Source: CAVVAE01 sp963746185 (GTDB lineage: Bacteria > Actinomycetota > Actinomycetes > Propionibacteriales > Nocardioidaceae). Taken from it: a DNA stretch of 64,000 bases. Location: NCBI GenBank assembly GCA_963746185.1, contig CAVVAE010000002.1, positions 372,001-436,000 of the forward strand, written 5' to 3'. The notes under the pieces are model-generated. The model saw only the letters and a list, made by a program, of their open reading frames with translations, was not told the DNA's origin and ran no database searches. Of the stretch, positions 61,106 through 64,000 are shown one piece after another. Both the position numbers and the translations under genes were made by a program. The first letter of the stretch is position 1; the number at the start of each line of letters is the position of its first letter.

Positions 61106-61864
61106 ATGCGCGACGGTCTTGAAGCCGGCACGATCACCCTCACCGGAGCTGACGGAGACGAGATCGAGGCGTACGCCGCGCACCCGATCGACGCGGCACC
61201 GTCCGGAGGTGTCGTCGTCATCCATCACATGCCCGGGTATGACGTCGAGACCAAGGAGATCACTCGCCGGTTCGCGAGCTGGGGATGGTCAGCGGTCCTC
61301 CCGAACCTCCATTACCGAGACGCTCCCGGCGCCGATCCTGACGACGCGGCGGCCGCGTCTCGCGCGAACGGCGGCGTTCCGGACGAGCGGCTGCTCGGGG
61401 ATGTGGGTGGCGCCGCCAGCTACCTTCGCTCCCATCCGTCTTCGAACGGCCGCGTCGCGACGATGGGCTTCTGCTCCGGCGGACGGCAGTCGTTGCTCGC
61501 CGGCTGTGGACTCGAGCTCGATGCAGCGATCGTCTGCTACGGCGCGTTCATGCTCGACGCACCGCCACCAGACGCGGGGCTCGTCATGACGTCACTCGAG
61601 CCGCGGCTCAAGGACCTGTCCTGTCCCGTGCTCGGCCTGTTCGGCAACGAGGACAAGAACCCGACTCCCGAACAGGTCGCCCGCCTCGACGGGATCCTCA
61701 CTGAGCTCGGCAAGGAGCACGCGTTCCATGCCTTCGACGATGCGGGCCATGGGTTCTTCGCCGTCAACCGACCGGCGTACCGGCCCGCCGCCGCCAACGA
61801 AGGCTGGCGCCTGGTGCGTGACTTCCTCGGTCGCCACCTCGCCGACGAGAAAGAGAACGCCTGA
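61106..61864 (+). CDS. Dienelactone hydrolase family protein
   Basis: 252 aa alpha/beta hydrolase, cytoplasmic. Nucleophile Cys in MGFCSGGRQSLL (about 122), Asp in LFGNEDKNPTPEQV and His in DDAGHGFFAVN (about 214). VVIHHMPGYDVETKEITRRFA is the family oxyanion-side loop. GGGAG before the ATG. It overlaps the DUF6295 gene by one base. Natural ester or lactone substrate unknown. Confidence 0.92.
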   Translation: MRDGLEAGTITLTGADGDEIEAYAAHPIDAAPSGGVVVIHHMPGYDVETKEITRRFASWGWSAVLPNLHYRDAPGADPDDAAAASRANGGVPDERLLGDVGGAASYLRSHPSSNGRVATMGFCSGGRQSLLAGCGLELDAAIVCYGAFMLDAPPPDAGLVMTSLEPRLKDLSCPVLGLFGNEDKNPTPEQVARLDGILTELGKEHAFHAFDDAGHGFFAVNRPAYRPAAANEGWRLVRDFLGRHLADEKENA

Positions 61865-62190
61865 TGTGCACCTACGTGACTGAGCAAGCCCACGCCGACG
61901 GAAGCGGGAAGGGCTCAACAGGGTGGTTCCCACTGTCGACGATGACCGTCTACTTCGACCACCCTGTGCACGCGCAGGCGGATCACACGATGAACATCGA
62001 CTTCGCGAACCCCGACCGTGGAGCGAGTTCTCGGGTCGCGGTCGAGCTCAGCGCGCAGACAGCCGTGGAACTCGTCCGCGCGGTGGCGCAAGTGCTCACC
62101 GACGTACCAGGTGACCTGACCGGCATCGATCCCGACTCCGCCCGACGACTGCTCGATGCGGCACGGAACCTCACCGCCCCACACGCCTGA
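61864..62190 (+). CDS. DUF6295 family protein
   Basis: 108 aa. Start MCTYVTEQAHADGSGKGSTG and core VYFDHPVHAQADHTMNIDF match the DUF6295 family as I recall it, small actinobacterial proteins of unknown role. The ATG overlaps the hydrolase stop (ATGA context), so it is translationally coupled to it. His/Cys residues near the N-terminus could bind metal, not shown. Confidence 0.8.
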   Translation: MCTYVTEQAHADGSGKGSTGWFPLSTMTVYFDHPVHAQADHTMNIDFANPDRGASSRVAVELSAQTAVELVRAVAQVLTDVPGDLTGIDPDSARRLLDAARNLTAPHA

Positions 62191-62207
62191 GGAGCCCGGA
62201 CATGCCG

Positions 62208-62224
62208 ACGCGCGGACGCGTTTT
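62208..62224 (+). terminator. Short intrinsic terminator
   Basis: ACGCG (62208-62212), loop CGGA, CGCGT (62217-62221) followed by TTT. Short stem but the T-run and position just after the DUF6295 stop fit a terminator. Confidence 0.45.
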
Positions 62225-62246
62225 GAGTGCCTCACTCGAAGACCGC

Positions 62247-62654
62247 TCAGTCCAGGCTGGCAAACCGTTTGAGAGCGCGTAGTCCGTCCGGGCTTCCGGG
62301 CCAATGCCTGTCCAGCGCTTCTGGCCCGGCAACCCGGGTCACGGAGCGCAGCGCGATGGCAACGATGACTGCATCGTCCGAGAACCCCACGATCGGGATG
62401 AAGTCGGGGACTAGATCCAGAGGAAACAGCAAGTAACCGATGAGCAGGCCTAGTCGAACGCGGACGCCGCGGGGCAGCGATCCGTCGGCGGCTAGACGGC
62501 GCAGCAACCGAAGCGCGTCGGGCAAGATTCGCAGGACATCCGTGAAACGTGCTGCGTCGCCTTGCTTACGCACGACGACGTAAACGGCTGCGATGAGCGC
62601 TAGCCAAACGAGAATCAAGCCTGCGCCGACGCCCATGGCGACCTCCCACCACAT
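62247..62654 (-). CDS. YkvA/DUF1232 family membrane protein
   Basis: 135 aa from ATG 62654, with GGAAGGAG upstream. N-terminal transmembrane helix (about residues 5-27), then the DUF1232 motif LLIGYLLFPLDLVPDFIPIVGFSDDAVIV, which marks the YkvA family; function unknown. A start 23 codons earlier is open but lacks a ribosome-binding site. Confidence 0.88.
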   Translation of the reverse strand: MWWEVAMGVGAGLILVWLALIAAVYVVVRKQGDAARFTDVLRILPDALRLLRRLAADGSLPRGVRVRLGLLIGYLLFPLDLVPDFIPIVGFSDDAVIVAIALRSVTRVAGPEALDRHWPGSPDGLRALKRFASLD

Positions 62655-62732
62655 CGGTACTCCTTCCGAGCCGTAATTAGGCGTGTACAGATCCGGATCC
62701 GGAGCGGCGCTTGTCGTAGGCAAGCGAGACGC

Positions 62733-64000
62733 TCACCAGTCGATTGCTTTCTTGCCACCGACAATCGGGACTGTCACCGAGCTCTGGTCAGGCGACACCG
62801 TCAGTTCAGTGCCACCCAAGGGGAGCAATGTGTACTCCTGGTCTGACGAGAAGATCACCACACCAATCCGGTGCCCCTCCGGGAAGATGTAGTCCTTGGG
62901 CTCGAAAGTCCAGTCGTAGGAGTTCATCTGACCCTGCTTGACTGGGTGGGTGTGATCCCAGCGGGTCCGGTTCTGCGGATCCATCCAGCCGCGGGTGATG
63001 ACGAACGGCTCCGTGGTCGACCCGGCCGGGCCGTAGTCGACGAGGTAAGCCGTCAGGTTCGCGTCATTGCGGTTTTGGATCGCCATCCGCAGTCGCACGG
63101 AGGGCCGACCGGACAGGCGGGCGCTCTGCGACAGCTCCGGCGATCGGTAGACCAGCCGGTTCGGATTGGCGGTGTCTGGGTTCGCGACGAGTTGGGCGGG
63201 TCCGATGTTCCGGCCCTCGTCGACAAAGTCTTGGGACCTCGCTCCAGGGTGGGGATGTCCGATGGTCAGACCGCCCGGGGACGTCGCGTCGGCCGCGGTG
63301 AACCGGAGCTGGACCGGACGAGCCCCTGGATCGGGCCAATCGCCATACGTGGTGTAGCTGAGGTCCTCGCGCTGCACGATCGCCCGCGGCTCGCCCATGA
63401 TGCTGTTGTGGATGTCGAGGAGCTCGTGGTCAAACCACCGATTCTCGGTCTGCCGGTAGGTCCACGACTGGCCACTCGGGAGCGTGTACGTCGCGTTGCT
63501 GCCCGGACCGCCGTGGCCGCCCTGGTGGAGCCAGATCTTGCGCGTGACGCCAGCCTTGGCGAGCTTGTCCCACCAGGCCGCGAAGTTGTTCGTCATGACG
63601 TTCCAGTCATTCAGACCATGCACCACGAAGACGCTGGCGCGTACCCGTTTCGCATCCGGCAGGTAGTCGCGCTGCCGCCAGAAAGGTGAGTAGTCGCCAG
63701 TGTTGCGATCCTGCTTCTCGGTGATTTCGGCGATCTCGTCCTGGCAGTCACCGGTCGCGCGTGCCTCGCCGGCCGTGAACTGGGCCAGAATGTCGAGGTC
63801 CTCACCCTGGAAGGTTCCCGGGGCCCGGACCAGGCCATTGGCCCGGTAGTACTCATACCAATTGCTGATCGCCGAGACCGGGATGATCGTCTTCAGCCCC
63901 TCGACGCCGGTCGTCGCGACCTGGTTGGGCAACGTGCCGTTGTACGACACGCCCGTCATGCCGACGTCGCCATTGGTCCAGTCGGCCGTCGCCCGGTCGC
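62733..64000 (-). CDS. X-Pro dipeptidyl-peptidase / CocE-NonD family hydrolase (N-terminus outside window)
   Basis: About 422 codons visible; the frame is open to the right edge, so the N-terminus is missing. Serine hydrolase of the PepX_S15 family: nucleophile Ser in MTGVSYNGTLPNQ, Asp in VVHGLNDWNVMTNN, His in LHQGGHGGPGSN. The C-terminal PepX_C jelly-roll follows (LRMAIQNRNDANLTAYLVD, EGHRIGVVIFSSD). WTNGDVGMTGVSYNGT points to Xaa-Pro dipeptidyl-peptidase rather than cocaine-esterase type. It may be secreted; the signal region is not seen. Confidence 0.9.
   Translation of the reverse strand, partial: DRATADWTNGDVGMTGVSYNGTLPNQVATTGVEGLKTIIPVSAISNWYEYYRANGLVRAPGTFQGEDLDILAQFTAGEARATGDCQDEIAEITEKQDRNTGDYSPFWRQRDYLPDAKRVRASVFVVHGLNDWNVMTNNFAAWWDKLAKAGVTRKIWLHQGGHGGPGSNATYTLPSGQSWTYRQTENRWFDHELLDIHNSIMGEPRAIVQREDLSYTTYGDWPDPGARPVQLRFTAADATSPGGLTIGHPHPGARSQDFVDEGRNIGPAQLVANPDTANPNRLVYRSPELSQSARLSGRPSVRLRMAIQNRNDANLTAYLVDYGPAGSTTEPFVITRGWMDPQNRTRWDHTHPVKQGQMNSYDWTFEPKDYIFPEGHRIGVVIFSSDQEYTLLPLGGTELTVSPDQSSVTVPIVGGKKAIDW

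Overview
The window is chromosomal DNA of a high-G+C actinobacterium, judged by eye from strong G/C bias at third codon positions, frequent GTG starts and ATGA-type gene overlaps. The gene set points to Nocardioidaceae or relatives in Propionibacteriales: recA followed by a DUF3046 gene, the ftsK - rodZ-like - rimO - pgsA - cinA - clgR block, rnj next to dapA, SigE-family sigma factors and a SAM-IV riboswitch. The genus is inference. No rRNA, tRNA, CRISPR array, insertion sequence or prophage block was seen.

Layout. 1-4.4 kb: 5' part of recA with its damage promoters, DUF3046, a CPBP membrane protease, a lone XdhC Rossmann domain, an LmeA-like lipid-binding protein and an MTA-phosphorylase-type enzyme. 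4.7-7.8 kb: an MMPL/RND exporter divergent from a TetR regulator, with GTTAAC operators between them. 8.1-10.8 kb: a three-gene ABC-2 exporter. 11-13 kb: a SigE-family sigma factor with a membrane-anchored beta-propeller. 13-15.3 kb: folate C1 genes fchA and fhs. 15.5-23.5 kb: Lhr helicase, S9 peptidase, Nei2 glycosylase and a cupin. 23.5-31 kb: the clgR-cinA-pgsA-rimO-rodZ-ftsK block on the minus strand.

31.2-38.4 kb: a SAM-IV riboswitch ahead of a class V aminotransferase, a P-loop protein, an Eis-like acetyltransferase, a phosphoesterase, galE and a second ABC exporter. 38.5-43.7 kb: a tight four-gene operon of sigma factor, 154-aa unknown protein, cytoplasmic subtilase and TPR-CHAT protease. 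It is preceded on the same strand by a 6C-like RNA with two C-loop hairpins. I regard this as the most interesting part of the window: a possible protease-controlled sigma switch that resembles the TPR-CHAT/sigma branch of type III-E CRISPR systems but has no CRISPR.

44-52 kb: an SDR, a phage-type SLT/PG-binding/M23 endolysin-like protein without a signal peptide, a polytopic membrane protein, RNase J, dapA, folA, thyA (with a triple 16-bp repeat between the last two) and a small membrane protein. 52.2-55.9 kb: the phenylacetyl-CoA epoxidase operon paaABCDE, with a promoter flanked by two TGTTACAT boxes. 56-64 kb: a short orphan protein, a GT39-type glycosyltransferase, a GNAT, a drug MFS exporter divergent from an HxlR regulator, a dienelactone hydrolase, DUF6295 and DUF1232 proteins, and the C-terminal part of an X-Pro dipeptidyl-peptidase that runs off the right edge.

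Most genes are housekeeping or conserved. The features least explained are the CHAT operon, its RNA leader, several long hairpins and repeats between genes, and a rodZ-like gene with an extra membrane module.
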